64,000 nt of DNA from Kitasatospora fiedleri (GCF_948472415.1 NZ_OX419519.1:5146001-5210000); one strand, 5' to 3'; positions 23,825 to 32,944 are shown, counted from the first letter of the stretch. Translations and numbers: made by a program. Notes: generated by a model not told the origin, from the letters alone.

Positions 23825-26040
23825 ATGGGCGCTCTCGATGAACCACTGAAGGAACTGGTCGGCGACCGCACCGCGAAGGTGCTGGCCGACAGTCTCAAGC
23901 TGCGCACGGTCGGCGACCTGCTGCACCACTACCCGCGCCGGTACGTCGAGCGCGGCCAGCTCACCAGCCTGGACGAGCTGGAGGTGGACGAACACGTCAC
24001 GGTGCTGGCCCGGATCGAGAAGGTCACCCTGATCCCGTTCCGCGGCCGCAAGGGCGACCGGCTGGAGGTGGTGGTCACCGACGGCCGCTCGAAGCTCTCG
24101 CTGGTGTTCTTCAACCAGGGCTGGCGGCAGAAGGACCTCCGTCCCGGCCGGCAGGGCCTGTTCGCGGGCAAGGTCGGCCTGTTCAACCGCAGCCGCCAAC
24201 TCGCCTCGCCCGACTACCAGTTGATCGACGAGGAGGAGGGCTCCTCGGCGGCGCGGCAGTTCGCCGGGCGGCTCATCCCGGTCTACCCGGCCAGCGCCCA
24301 GCTGCCCAGCTGGAAGCTCGCCCTCTGCGTCGAGCTGGCCCTCACCAAGCACCTGGCCGACGTCGGCGAACCGCTGCCCGCCGAGCTGCGCGCCGAGCAC
24401 GGCCTGATCCCGCTGCCCGAGGCGCTGGAGCTGATCCACCGCCCGCACAGCCAGGCCGACCGGGAGCGCGCCCAGAACCGGCTGCGCTGGGACGAGGCGT
24501 TCGTCCTCCAGGTCGCCCTCGCCCAGCGCCGGGCCGCCGACTCCGCGCTGCCCGCCGTCCCGCGCCGCCCCGTCCCCGACCGGGTGCTGGACGCCTTCGA
24601 CCGGCGGCTCCCGTTCACCCTCACCGACGGCCAGCGCAAGGTCTGCGCCGAGATCTTCGCCGACCTGGCCACCGACCACCCCATGCACCGGCTGCTCCAG
24701 GGCGAGGTCGGCTCCGGCAAGACCCTGGTCGCGCTGCGCGCCATGCTCGCCGTGGTCGACGCGGGCGGCCAGGCCGTGCTGCTCGCCCCGACCGAGGTGC
24801 TCGCCCAGCAGCACCACCGCTCGATCGTCGAGATGATGGGCGACCTCGCCGAGGCCGGGATGATCGGCGGCTCCGAGATCGGCACCCGGGTCGCCCTGCT
24901 GACCGGCTCGATGGGCGCCGCCGCCCGCCGCGGCGCGCTGCTCGACATGGCCTCCGGCAAGGCCGGCATCGCGATCGGCACGCACGCCCTGATCGAGGAC
25001 CGGGTGCAGTTCGCCGACCTCGGCCTGGTGGTGGTCGACGAGCAGCACCGCTTCGGCGTCGAGCAGCGCGACGCGCTGCGGGCCAAGGGCGAGCAGCCCC
25101 CGCACCTGCTGGTGATGACCGCCACGCCGATCCCGCGCACCGTCGCGATGACGGTCTTCGGAGACCTGGAGACCTCCGTCCTGGACCAGCTGCCCTCCGG
25201 CCGCTCGCCGATCTCCACCCACGTGGTGCCCGCGCTGGAGAAGCCCAACTTCCTCGCCCGGGCCTGGGAGCGGGTCCGCGAGGAGGTCGGCAAGGGCCAC
25301 CAGGCGTACGTGGTCTGCCCGCGGATCGGCGACGAGGAGGAGCCGGCGAAGGGGGGAAGAAGCGCAGGGCGGCCGAGCCCGAGGAGGTCGACCACACGGC
25401 CGGGGGCGCGGACGCCGAGGAGCGGCGGCCCCCGCTGGCGGTGGTGGAGACCGCCGAGAAACTGGCGAAGGGCCCGCTGGCCGGGCTGCGGATCGAGGTG
25501 CTGCACGGCCGGCTCGCCCCCGACGCCAAGGACGACGTGATGCGCCGCTTCGCGGCCGGCGAGGTGGACGTGCTGGTCGCCACCACCGTGATCGAGGTCG
25601 GCGTCAACGTGCCGAACTCCACCGTCATGGTGATCATGGACGCCGACCGGTTCGGCGTCTCCCAGCTGCACCAGCTCCGCGGCCGGGTCGGCCGCGGCGC
25701 CGCCGCCGGGCTCTGCCTGCTGGTCAGCGACATGCCGGCGGCCGGCGCCGCCCGGGCCCGCCTCGACGCGGTGGCCGGCACCCTGGACGGCTTCGCGCTC
25801 TCCCGGATCGACCTCGAACAGCGCCGCGAGGGCGACGTGCTCGGCCAGGCCCAGTCCGGCGTGAAGTCCTCGCTCAAGGTGCTCTCGGTGCTGGAGGACG
25901 AGGACGTCATCGCCACCGCCCGGGCCGAGGCCACCCGGCTGGTCGCCGCCGACCCCGCGCTCGCCGCCCACCCCGAGCTGCGCACCGCGCTGGAGAGCCT
26001 GCTCGACGAGGACCGCGCGGAGTACCTGGAGAAGGGCTGA
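23825..26040 (+). pseudogene. recG: ATP-dependent DNA helicase RecG, interrupted by a one-base frameshift
   Basis: This branched-DNA helicase rescues stalled forks and Holliday junctions. It reads in one frame from ATG 23825 (MGALDEPLKELVGDR) through the wedge/OB domain, Walker A GEVGSGKT (about 294-301), VVDEQHRFG and VMTATPIPRT up to CPRIGDEEEPAKG. It then continues in another frame with KKRRAAEPEE and on through LAVVETAEKLAKGPL, VATTVIEVGVNVPN and QLRGRVGRG to the stop. The break is at the six-G run 25351-25356. One extra G gives a continuous 738-residue protein of normal length. Sequencing error is most likely; the run G-GGG-GGA would also permit -1 slippage. An in-frame ATG at 23816 is an alternative start. 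Confidence 0.9.
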
Positions 26041-26167
26041 ACCGGCCCGCCCGCCCCCCGCGGACGGCTTGTTCGCACCCCCCGGATGTCAGTGCCCCGG
26101 GAGAGAATGGAGTTGTTCGGGGCGCACTCCACGTCGCGTCCCCGGCGCGAGAACTGGGGGTCATTGC

Positions 26168-26677
26168 ATGGCATTCCGTCACCTCAACGAGCTCCCGCTC
26201 GGCGACAAGGTCTTCCGGATCGAGGTCGCCAGCGAGGACGACCGCGAAGTCACCCTCACCCTGACCGGCTGGCGCGAGGGCAACTCCGCCAACCCGGTCG
26301 CCAGCGGCAAGCTCCGCCTCCCGGTGGAGGACGTCGCCTCCCTGCGCATCGCGCTCAACCGCGCCCTGCGCGCGCTGGCCATCGTCGCCGACGTCTCCGA
26401 GCCCATCCCCGACCGGGACGTGCTGCGCGAGCTCTACCCCGGCCACGGCGCCCCCTGGGTGCCGCAGCACGAGGAGGAGCTGGTCCGCCGGTTCCACGAG
26501 GGCGAGACCATCGCCCGGATCGCCGCCCGCTACGGCCGCACGCCCGACTCCGTCCGCACCAAGCTGCGCGAGCTCGGGCACGACCCGCGCCGCCCCGAGT
26601 ACTGCCCGCCCGACGGCTGCCTGTCCTGGTCGCGCTACGCGTCGCCGACGCTGCTGGGCGCCGCCGCCCACGAGTGA
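26168..26677 (+). CDS. Hypothetical protein with C-terminal helix-turn-helix-like segment
   Basis: This 169-residue protein of unknown function has a beta-rich N-terminal half (MAFRHLNELPLGDKVFRIEV, VTLTLTGWREGNSANPVASGKLRL). A C-terminal segment EEELVRRFHEGETIARIAAR followed by YGRTPDSVRTKLRELG reads like a resolvase/sigma-type helix-turn-helix ('IARIAARYGRTPDSV'). The extreme C-terminus has two Cys (CPPDGCLSW). I chose ATG 26168 because GGGGG lies 7 nt before it. It lies between recG and rsmD on the same strand. A small DNA-binding protein is possible, but no family is recognised. Confidence 0.78.
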   Translation: MAFRHLNELPLGDKVFRIEVASEDDREVTLTLTGWREGNSANPVASGKLRLPVEDVASLRIALNRALRALAIVADVSEPIPDRDVLRELYPGHGAPWVPQHEEELVRRFHEGETIARIAARYGRTPDSVRTKLRELGHDPRRPEYCPPDGCLSWSRYASPTLLGAAAHE

Positions 26678-26776
26678 CCGGAGCGGGGGAGTGAGCGGGC
26701 GCGCGCCCGGCCCGGGGCCGATCCGTCGGCTAGGGTCGGGCGCGCAGCCCCTCCCACCCGCAAAGGACCCAACGCC

Positions 26777-27360
26777 ATGCCTCGCGTGATCGCCGGCCGT
26801 GCCGGAGGCCGCCGTCTCGCCGTGCCGCCCGGCCGGAACACCCGTCCGACGTCCGACAAGGCGCGGGAGGCGATGTTCTCCACCGTCGAGGCGCTGTTCG
26901 GGCCGATCGCCGGGGCCCGGATGCTGGACCTGTTCGCGGGCAGCGGCGCGGTCGGGCTGGAGGCGCTCTCCCGCGGCGCGGCGCACGCGCTGCTGGTGGA
27001 GGCGGACGCGAGCGCCGTGCGGACGGTGCGGGAGAACGTCCGGACGCTGGGGCTGCCCGGCGCCGAGGTGCGCGCGGAGAAGGCCGAGAAGGTGGTCGCC
27101 GGGCCGCCGCCGGCCGAGCCCTACGACCTGGTGTTCCTGGACCCGCCGTACGCCGTGGAGGACGCCGTCCTGCGGGAGACGCTGGTCACACTCCGCTCGG
27201 GGGCTGGCTGTCCGAGCACGTTCTCGTCACCGTGGAACGCAGCACCCGGGGCGGCGAGTTCGGCTGGCCGGACGGCTTCGAGGGGCTGCGCTCGCGCAAG
27301 TACGGCGAGGGCACGCTCTGGTACGGTCGCGCCGCTGCCGGGGCTGATCGAGACTCGTAG
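26777..27360 (+). pseudogene. rsmD: 16S rRNA (guanine(966)-N(2))-methyltransferase RsmD, interrupted by a one-base frameshift
   Basis: This SAM-dependent rRNA methyltransferase reads MPRVIAGRAGGRRLAVPPGR, then RPTSDKAREAMFS, LDLFAGSGAVGLEALSRGA (SAM site, about 52-70) and the catalytic FLDPPY (about 121-126). The frame breaks after LVTLRSG. The rest continues in the next frame as GWLSEHVLVTVERSTRGGEF, ending SRKYGEGTLWYGRAAAG and stop 27358-27360. Restoring one G to the five-G run at 27199-27203 gives a continuous 194-residue protein of normal length. ATG 26777 has AAAGGA upstream. It pairs with coaD downstream, the standard rsmD-coaD arrangement. Confidence 0.9.
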
Positions 27361-27392
27361 CAGAACACCACGCCCCACAAGGGAGCACACGC

Positions 27393-27878
27393 ATGCGCCG
27401 CGCCGTCTGTCCGGGGTCCTTCGACCCCATCACCAACGGACACCTCGACATCATCGAGCGGGCCTCGAAGCTGTACGACGTGGTGCACGTGGCGGTGCTG
27501 ATCAACCGCAACAAGCAGGGCATGTTCACCATCGACGAGCGGATCGCCCTGATCGCGGAGACCACCGCCCACCTGGGCAACATCGAGGTGGAGTCGCACA
27601 GCGGCCTGCTGGTGGACTTCTGCCGCGAGCGCGGCATCCCGGCGATCATCAAGGGCCTGCGGGCGGCCGGCGACTTCGACTACGAGCTGCAGATGGCCCA
27701 GATGAACCACGGGCTGACCGGCGTCGAGACGCTGTTCGTGCCGACCTCGCCGACGTACAGCTTCCTCTCCTCCAGCCTGGTCAAGGAAGTCGCCTCGCTG
27801 GGCGGCGACGTCTCGCACCTGCTGCCCGCGACGGTGCACCGGCGGCTGGTCGAGCGGATCGCCGAACGCCGGGACTGA
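27393..27878 (+). CDS. coaD: Phosphopantetheine adenylyltransferase
   Basis: This essential enzyme of coenzyme A synthesis joins AMP to 4'-phosphopantetheine. It has 161 residues. The nucleotidyltransferase (H/T)xGH motif is GSFDPITNGHLDII (about 8-21), KGLRAAGDFDYELQMAQMN follows, and the C-terminal ISSS-type motif is FLSSSLVKEVASLGGDV. It starts at ATG 27393 with AAGGGAG upstream and lies 32 nt after rsmD, so co-transcription is likely. Confidence 0.97.
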   Translation: MRRAVCPGSFDPITNGHLDIIERASKLYDVVHVAVLINRNKQGMFTIDERIALIAETTAHLGNIEVESHSGLLVDFCRERGIPAIIKGLRAAGDFDYELQMAQMNHGLTGVETLFVPTSPTYSFLSSSLVKEVASLGGDVSHLLPATVHRRLVERIAERRD

Positions 27879-28009
27879 ACCGGCGTTGTGAGCGGCGGGG
27901 CCGGTGGCCGTACAGTCTTGATACCCCCGGCCCCGGGGCCGCAGCCAGCGGCTTCCGGAGCACTGCCTCCGCCGCACTTCGGCGGCACACGGAAAGACTG
28001 AAGACGCCC

Positions 28010-29143
28010 GTGGACGTGCAGCAGAAACTCGACGAGATCATCGCCGTGGTCGAGAAGGCGAAGGCGATGCCGATGTCGTCGTCCTGCGTGGTCAACCGTG
28101 CCGAGCTGACCGGACTGCTCCGCGACCTGCGCGAGGCGATGCCCGCGGAACTCGCCCAGGCGCAGTCGGTGGTGGCGGACCATCAGCAGATGGTGGCCGA
28201 CGCCCACGCCCAGGCCGACCAGATCATCCGGGGCGCGCACGACGAGCGCGGCTCGCTGATCTCCGACACCGAGGTGGTCCGGCAGGCGCAGGCCGAGGCG
28301 GACCGGGTGCTGGCCGAGGCGCGCGCCGAGGTGCAGGCCAAGCTCGCCGAGGCCGACGACTACGTCGACTCCAAGCTGGCCAACTTCGAGGTGGTGCTCA
28401 CCAAGACGCTCGGCGCGGTCGGCCGCGGCCGGCACAAGCTGCGCGGCGAGTCCGGCGTGTACGAGCCGGAGGCGGAGGGCGCCGAGGACGGCGAGGAGTT
28501 CCGGCCGCGGATCAGCCCCAGCCCGGAGGCCGACGAGTACGTCGACGTGAAGCTGGCCACCCTGGAGGCGGTGCTCTCCGCCACCCTGGAGGCGGTCGGC
28601 AAGGGCCGCGACAAGCTGCTCGGCAAGGCCCCGATCGACGAGCTGGGCGCCTACCTGGCCGCCGCCGACGAGGCCCAGCAGCTCAAGGACCGCGCCGAGG
28701 CGGTGGCGGCCGGCTTCTCCGACGAGGGCGAGCAGCAGAGCTGGTACGCGGACGTCCCGCAGCAGCAGTCCTGGCCCGAGCAGACCCCGGCCGCGGCCGG
28801 CTGGCAGCAGCCCGGCGAGGACCCGTACGCCCAGCCGCAGGCCCCGCAGTACGCCGAGGTCTACGGCGGCTACGACCCGGCGGCGGCCCCGCAGACCGAC
28901 CCGTACGGCCAGCCCTACGGGCAGCAGCCGGTGGACCCGTACTACCAGCAGCAGCCGCAGTACCAGCAGCCGCAGGGGTTCGACCAGTGGGGCAACCCGC
29001 TGCCCGCCGACCCGTACGGCTACCAGCAGCACCCCCAGCAGCCCGCGCAGCCGCCGCAGCAGCAGGGCGGGCTGGACGAGACCAGCTTCTTCGACACCAG
29101 CATGATCGACATGACCAGGCTGCGGGAGCTCGGCGGCCGATGA
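28010..29143 (+). CDS. DivIVA-like coiled-coil protein with Gln/Pro/Tyr-rich tail
   Basis: This 377-residue cytosolic protein is often annotated in streptomycetes as a 'cell division initiation protein'. Residues about 1-220 are long, Ala/Glu-rich coiled coil (DVQQKLDEIIAVVEKAKAMP, then QAEADRVLAEARAEVQAKLAE). A 28-residue unit is repeated: ADDYVDSKLANFEVVLTKTL and ADEYVDVKLATLEAVLSATL, each followed by xAVGxGRxKLxG. The last 140 residues are Gln/Pro/Tyr/Gly low complexity (QPYGQQPVDPYYQQQPQ), ending in an ordered DETSFFDTSMIDMTRLREL motif. It starts at GTG 28010. It lies upstream of DUF177-rpmF-rnc. A role in polar growth is plausible but inferred. Confidence 0.82.
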   Translation: MDVQQKLDEIIAVVEKAKAMPMSSSCVVNRAELTGLLRDLREAMPAELAQAQSVVADHQQMVADAHAQADQIIRGAHDERGSLISDTEVVRQAQAEADRVLAEARAEVQAKLAEADDYVDSKLANFEVVLTKTLGAVGRGRHKLRGESGVYEPEAEGAEDGEEFRPRISPSPEADEYVDVKLATLEAVLSATLEAVGKGRDKLLGKAPIDELGAYLAAADEAQQLKDRAEAVAAGFSDEGEQQSWYADVPQQQSWPEQTPAAAGWQQPGEDPYAQPQAPQYAEVYGGYDPAAAPQTDPYGQPYGQQPVDPYYQQQPQYQQPQGFDQWGNPLPADPYGYQQHPQQPAQPPQQQGGLDETSFFDTSMIDMTRLRELGGR

Positions 29144-29300
29144 GGGGCGAGTTGGGTTCGGCGCGGACTCTCCGGTAGTCTGACCACTCCGGCCTGTTCG
29201 CGCCGGGTTCGCCGTGCGCCCGCATCCGGGCCGCGCGCCGTAGGAGCCGAAGATCCGCGCCACGCAGGGATGCGTGCCGCCGCCAGGAAGTCAGGAAACC

Positions 29301-29894
29301 TTGAACCGCCTCGACCACCGCGACCCCCTCGTGTTCGACACGCACGAGCTCGGCCGTCGCCCGGGATCGCTGCGCAAGGTCTCCCGCACCCTGGAGGCCC
29401 CGGCGGAGCTCGGCGTCGCGGACGTGATCGGCGTTCCCGAGAAGAGCGAGATCAAGCTGGAGCTCCGCCTGGAGTCGGTGGTCGAGGGCGTGCTGGTCAC
29501 CGGCACCGCCGAGGCCCACGTCACCGGCGAGTGCTCCCGCTGCCTGGAGCCGCTGGAGGACGACCTGGAGGTCGACTTCCAGGAGCTGTACTACTACCCG
29601 GAGTCCGAGGAGCGTCACCGCGCGATCGCGGGGGACGACTTCGACGAGGAGTCCGAGGACGAGACTTACCGCCTGGAGGGCGACCTGTTCGACCTCCAGC
29701 CGGTGCTGCGTGACGCGGTGGTGCTCGCACTGCCGCTGCAGCCGGTGTGCCAGGACGACTGCCTGGGTCTGTGCTCCGAGTGCGGGGCCCGCCTGAGCGA
29801 CGACCCGTCGCACCACCACGACGCCGCCGACCCCAGGTGGGCGGCCCTGCAGGGACTCTCCGCCGCCCCCGGCGACGAGGGTGACGAGGAATAA
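29301..29894 (+). CDS. DUF177 (YceD) family protein
   Basis: This conserved protein lies immediately upstream of rpmF, as in most bacteria, and is implicated in 23S rRNA accumulation. It has 197 residues from TTG 29301 (MNRLDHRDPLVFDTHELGRR), chosen because AGGAAA sits just upstream. GTG 29274 would add nine residues and is possible. The core contains GECSRCLEPLEDDLEVDFQ and, near the C-terminus, CQDDCLGLCSECGARL, giving two Cys clusters that probably bind zinc. Operon order DUF177-rpmF-rnc-mutM supports the assignment. Confidence 0.9.
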   Translation: MNRLDHRDPLVFDTHELGRRPGSLRKVSRTLEAPAELGVADVIGVPEKSEIKLELRLESVVEGVLVTGTAEAHVTGECSRCLEPLEDDLEVDFQELYYYPESEERHRAIAGDDFDEESEDETYRLEGDLFDLQPVLRDAVVLALPLQPVCQDDCLGLCSECGARLSDDPSHHHDAADPRWAALQGLSAAPGDEGDEE

Positions 29895-29943
29895 GACACA
29901 GCGCTGCCCGTGAGGGCCTCGCCGTAGAACCAGGAGATTTACC

Positions 29944-30117
29944 GTGGCTGTTCCGAAGCGGAAGATGTCGCGCAGCAACACGCGTCACCGCCGTTCCAAC
30001 TGGAAGGCCGTCGTGCCCGCGCTCGTCGCGTGCGACCGCTGCCACGAGCCGAAGCTCGCGCACATCGCGTGCCCGAGCTGCGGCACGTACAACCGTCGCC
30101 AGGTCCTCTCGGTCTGA
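29944..30117 (+). CDS. rpmF: 50S ribosomal protein L32
   Basis: This 57-residue zinc-ribbon ribosomal protein reads MAVPKRKMSRSNTRHRRSNW and carries CDRC and CPSC pairs, so it is the zinc-binding form. GTG 29944 is preceded by AGGAGA. It lies between DUF177 and rnc on the same strand. Confidence 0.97.
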   Translation: MAVPKRKMSRSNTRHRRSNWKAVVPALVACDRCHEPKLAHIACPSCGTYNRRQVLSV

Positions 30118-30137
30118 TCGGCGGGGTGCACGGATCG

Positions 30138-30932
30138 ATGTCGGACACTGGCAGTTCCTCCCGCAAGCCGAACCCCGGGACCAACGGGGGCAAGGGCGGT
30201 GGGCCGGCCTCGACCGAATACGACGTCCTGGAAGGGCGCCTCGGGTACACGCTCGAGCGCGCCCTTCTGGTGCGCGCCCTGACCCACCGCTCGTACGCGT
30301 ACGAGAACGGCGGGCTGCCCACCAACGAGCGCCTGGAGTTCCTCGGCGACTCGGTGCTGGGCCTGGTGGTGACCGACACCCTCTACCGCCTCCACCCGGA
30401 GGTCGCCGAGGGGACGCTCGCCAAACTCCGTGCCGCGGTGGTCAACTCCCGCGCGCTCGCCGAGGTCGGCCGCGGCCTGGACCTCGGGGCCTTCATCCGG
30501 CTCGGCAAGGGCGAGGAGGGCACCGGCGGCCGCGACAAGTCGTCGATCCTCGCGGACACCGTCGAGGCCGTGATCGGCGCCACCTACCTGGACCAGGGCC
30601 TGGAGGCGGCGACCGAGTTCGTCCACCGCCTGTTCGACCCGCTGATCGCGGAGTCCGCGCAGCTCGGCGCCGGGCTCGACTGGAAGACCAGCCTCCAGGA
30701 GCTCACCGCCGCCGTCGGCATCGGCGTCCCCGAGTACGTGGTCACCGAGTCCGGCCCGGACCACGAGAAGACCTTCACCGCCGCCGCCCGGGTGGCCGGC
30801 CAGGACTACGGCTCCGGCAGCGGCCGCTCGAAGAAGGAAGCCGAGCAGAAGGCCGCCGAGTCCGCCTGGCGCGCGATCAAGGCCGAGCGCGAAGCCGACC
30901 GGCCCGACGGCGCCGCCGCCGCGACGGTCTGA
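30138..30932 (+). CDS. rnc: Ribonuclease III
   Basis: This double-strand-specific endoribonuclease (AbsB in S. coelicolor) acts in rRNA processing and antisense decay. It has 264 residues. The N-terminal 25 residues are disordered. The RNase III signature NERLEFLGDSVLGL is at about 56-69, with the second catalytic acidic cluster DTVEAVIGATYLDQG near 140. A dsRNA-binding domain (about 175-245, WKTSLQEL... GSGRSKKEAEQKAAESAW) follows. ATG 30138 is the best start, although an in-frame GTG at 30126 is possible; neither has a strong ribosome binding site. mutM follows 13 nt later. Confidence 0.95.
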   Translation: MSDTGSSSRKPNPGTNGGKGGGPASTEYDVLEGRLGYTLERALLVRALTHRSYAYENGGLPTNERLEFLGDSVLGLVVTDTLYRLHPEVAEGTLAKLRAAVVNSRALAEVGRGLDLGAFIRLGKGEEGTGGRDKSSILADTVEAVIGATYLDQGLEAATEFVHRLFDPLIAESAQLGAGLDWKTSLQELTAAVGIGVPEYVVTESGPDHEKTFTAAARVAGQDYGSGSGRSKKEAEQKAAESAWRAIKAEREADRPDGAAAATV

Positions 30933-30945
30933 CCGGCGGTCCGAC

Positions 30946-31803
30946 GTGCCCGAGCTGCCCGAGGTCGAGGTGGTCCGCCGCGGACTGGCCCGCTGGGCCG
31001 CCGGGCGCACCGTCGCCGACGTCCAGGTGCTGCACCCGCGCGCCGTGCGCCGGCAGGCGGGCGGCGCCGACGAGTTCACCGCCCTGCTGCGCGGCCGCAC
31101 CCTCGGTGAGCCGCAGCGCCGCGGCAAGTACCTGTGGGTGCCGCTCGGCGACGGCCTCTCGATGGTCGGGCACCTCGGCATGAGCGGCCAACTCCTGATC
31201 CAGGAACCGGAGATGGCCGAATCCGTGCACCTGCGGGCCCGGCTCAGGTTCGCCGACGGCGGCACCGAGCTGCGCTTCGTCGACCAGCGCACCTTCGGCG
31301 GCCTGGCCATCGAGGAGGCCGAGGCCGACGACCCCGAGGCCACCCCCGTCTCGCTCGCCCACATCGCCCGCGACCCGCTCGACCCGCGCTTCGACGACGC
31401 CGCCTTCGCCGCCGCCCTGCGGGCCAAGCGCACCACCGTCAAGCGCGCCCTGCTCGACCAGACCCTGATCAGCGGCGTCGGCAACATCTACGCCGACGAG
31501 GCGCTGTGGCGCAGCCGCCTGCACTACGACCGCCCCACCGGCACGCTGACCCGCCCCGCCGCCCTGGAGCTGCTCGGCCACGCCCGGGACGTGATGACGG
31601 CCGCGCTGGCCGTCGGCGGGACGAGCTTCGACTCGATGTACGTCAACGTCAACGGCGAGAGCGGCTACTTCTCCCGCGACCTGGACGCCTACGGCCGCGA
31701 GGGCCGGCCCTGCCGCCGCTGCGGCACGGCGATGCGCCGGGACGCCTGGATGAACCGCTCCAGCTACTCCTGCCCCACCTGCCAGCGCCCGCCCCGCCGC
31801 TGA
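30946..31803 (+). CDS. mutM: Formamidopyrimidine-DNA glycosylase
   Basis: This bifunctional glycosylase/AP lyase removes 8-oxoguanine and FapyG. It has 285 residues. The catalytic N-terminus MPELPEVEVVRRGL (Pro2, Glu3) is intact, GKYLWVPL carries the conserved Lys, QTLISGVGNIYADEALW is the helix-two-turn-helix motif, and the C-terminal zinc finger is CRRCGTAMRR...YSCPTCQ. GTG 30946 becomes Met1 and is removed to expose Pro2. It is the last gene of the rpmF-rnc-mutM run and ends in a palindrome shared with the opposing gene. Confidence 0.96.
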   Translation: MPELPEVEVVRRGLARWAAGRTVADVQVLHPRAVRRQAGGADEFTALLRGRTLGEPQRRGKYLWVPLGDGLSMVGHLGMSGQLLIQEPEMAESVHLRARLRFADGGTELRFVDQRTFGGLAIEEAEADDPEATPVSLAHIARDPLDPRFDDAAFAAALRAKRTTVKRALLDQTLISGVGNIYADEALWRSRLHYDRPTGTLTRPAALELLGHARDVMTAALAVGGTSFDSMYVNVNGESGYFSRDLDAYGREGRPCRRCGTAMRRDAWMNRSSYSCPTCQRPPRR

Positions 31804-31824
31804 CCGCGGGCCGGCCCGGGTCAG
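31800..31824. terminator. Convergent terminator between mutM and the membrane-protein gene
   Basis: CTGACC-G-CGGGCCGGCCCG-GGTCAG is a near-perfect palindrome that overlaps both stop codons (TGA 31801-31803 and the opposing TGA at 31821-31823). Confidence 0.55.
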
Positions 31825-32738
31825 TCCGCCCTCCCGGCGGGGGCCCTCTCCTCCTCCGCGGCCGCCTGTAGGGCGCCGCCCTCCTCGCCGAAGTAGGCCA
31901 CGCCGACGGCACTGACCACGGCGAGGAGGAAGCCGAGGACGGCCAGCCAGCCCAGCCCGGCGCGGGAGGAGTCGCCGAGCCAGAGGACGCCCACCGCGCC
32001 GGGGACGACCGTCTCGCCGACCACCAGGGCGGCGGTCGCGCCGTTCACCGAGCCGACCTGCAGGGCGACGGTGTGCAGGTACATCCCGCCCAGGCCGCCC
32101 ACCAGGACGGCGTACAGGGCCGGGTCGGCGAGCAGCGCGCCGAGCGCGAAGGGCTGCACGCCGTCCAGGACGCGCACGCCGATGCCCAGCGCGCCGAAGC
32201 CCAGGCCGGAGAGCAGGCCCGCGACGACCGCCCCGCCGGACCCGAGCCGGCGCACGACCAGCGAGCCGCCCGCGACCAGCACCGCGGAGCCGATCAGCAG
32301 CGCCCAGTGGAAGGCCCGGGCCGCCTCGTGCCCGCCCTCCGGCCCGGCGGCCACCGCGAGCAGCACCAGCGCGCCGCACAGGACGCCGATCGACAGCCAC
32401 TCCGCCTGGCGCAGCCGCAGGCCCAGCAGCCGGACCGAGAGCACCGCGGTGATCACCAGGTTGGCGCTGATGATGGTCTGCGACAGGAACAGCGGCAGCA
32501 GCCGGGCGGCCAGCGCGCCGAGGCCGAAGCCGACGAAGTCCAGCACCGTGCCGAGGATGAACTCCCAGGTGACGGCGGCCTTCGCGGTCGAGGACAGGCT
32601 CGGCCCGCCGTGCCCGGTGACGGCACCGGCCGCCGCCGCCTCCTGCCGGGCCGAGCGGCGGGCGCCGAGGGCCTGCAGCACCGACCCGGTGCCGTAGCAG
32701 GCGGACGCCGCGACGGCGGTGACGAGGCCGAGGATCAC
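31821..32738 (-). CDS. DMT/EamA-type integral membrane protein
   Basis: This 305-residue protein has about nine to ten hydrophobic helices (MILGLVTAVAASACYGTGSV, FVGFGLGALAARLLPLFLSQ, WLSIGVLCGALVLLAVAAG, AVLVAGGSLVVRRLG, LYAVLVGGLGGMYLHTVAL, LVVGETVVPGAVGVLWLGD, LGWLAVLGFLLAVVSAVGVA), with two EamA-like halves. YGTGSVLQALGARR at the start is typical of actinobacterial DMT-like proteins. A short cytosolic acidic tail follows. It starts at GTG 32738. Substrate is unknown. It is convergent with mutM and divergent from the next secreted-protein gene. Confidence 0.82.
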   Translation of the reverse strand: MILGLVTAVAASACYGTGSVLQALGARRSARQEAAAAGAVTGHGGPSLSSTAKAAVTWEFILGTVLDFVGFGLGALAARLLPLFLSQTIISANLVITAVLSVRLLGLRLRQAEWLSIGVLCGALVLLAVAAGPEGGHEAARAFHWALLIGSAVLVAGGSLVVRRLGSGGAVVAGLLSGLGFGALGIGVRVLDGVQPFALGALLADPALYAVLVGGLGGMYLHTVALQVGSVNGATAALVVGETVVPGAVGVLWLGDSSRAGLGWLAVLGFLLAVVSAVGVAYFGEEGGALQAAAEEERAPAGRAD

Positions 32739-32931
32739 CAGGGGGCTCCTGTCGGGGGTGGTGCGGGAAGATCGTCTCCACTATGCCCGCTCGGACGCCC
32801 CGTGCGGGCCGCGCGGCCCCAACTCCGGCCGGTCGGCGGGGGTTCGGAGCGCCCTTCTCGCCCTGGAGTAGGGGGCGGTCCCGGGGTGGGAACAGTACCG
32901 GGGGAGGGCGTGGTCCGGACCGCCGGACCGG

Positions 32932-32937
32932 TACGGT
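32932..32937 (+). promoter_or_regulatory. -10 box for leaderless membrane-protein gene
   Basis: TACGGT ends 7 nt before ATG 32945. The GGAG just before the ATG is too close to act as a normal ribosome binding site. Confidence 0.4.
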
Positions 32938-32944
32938 CTGGAGT

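Noticed and set aside
25441..26040. A separate 199-residue gene after the recG break
   Set aside because: It is the C-terminal half of RecG (VATTVIEVGVNVPN, QLRGRVGRG) in a shifted frame. It has no own promoter or ribosome binding site.
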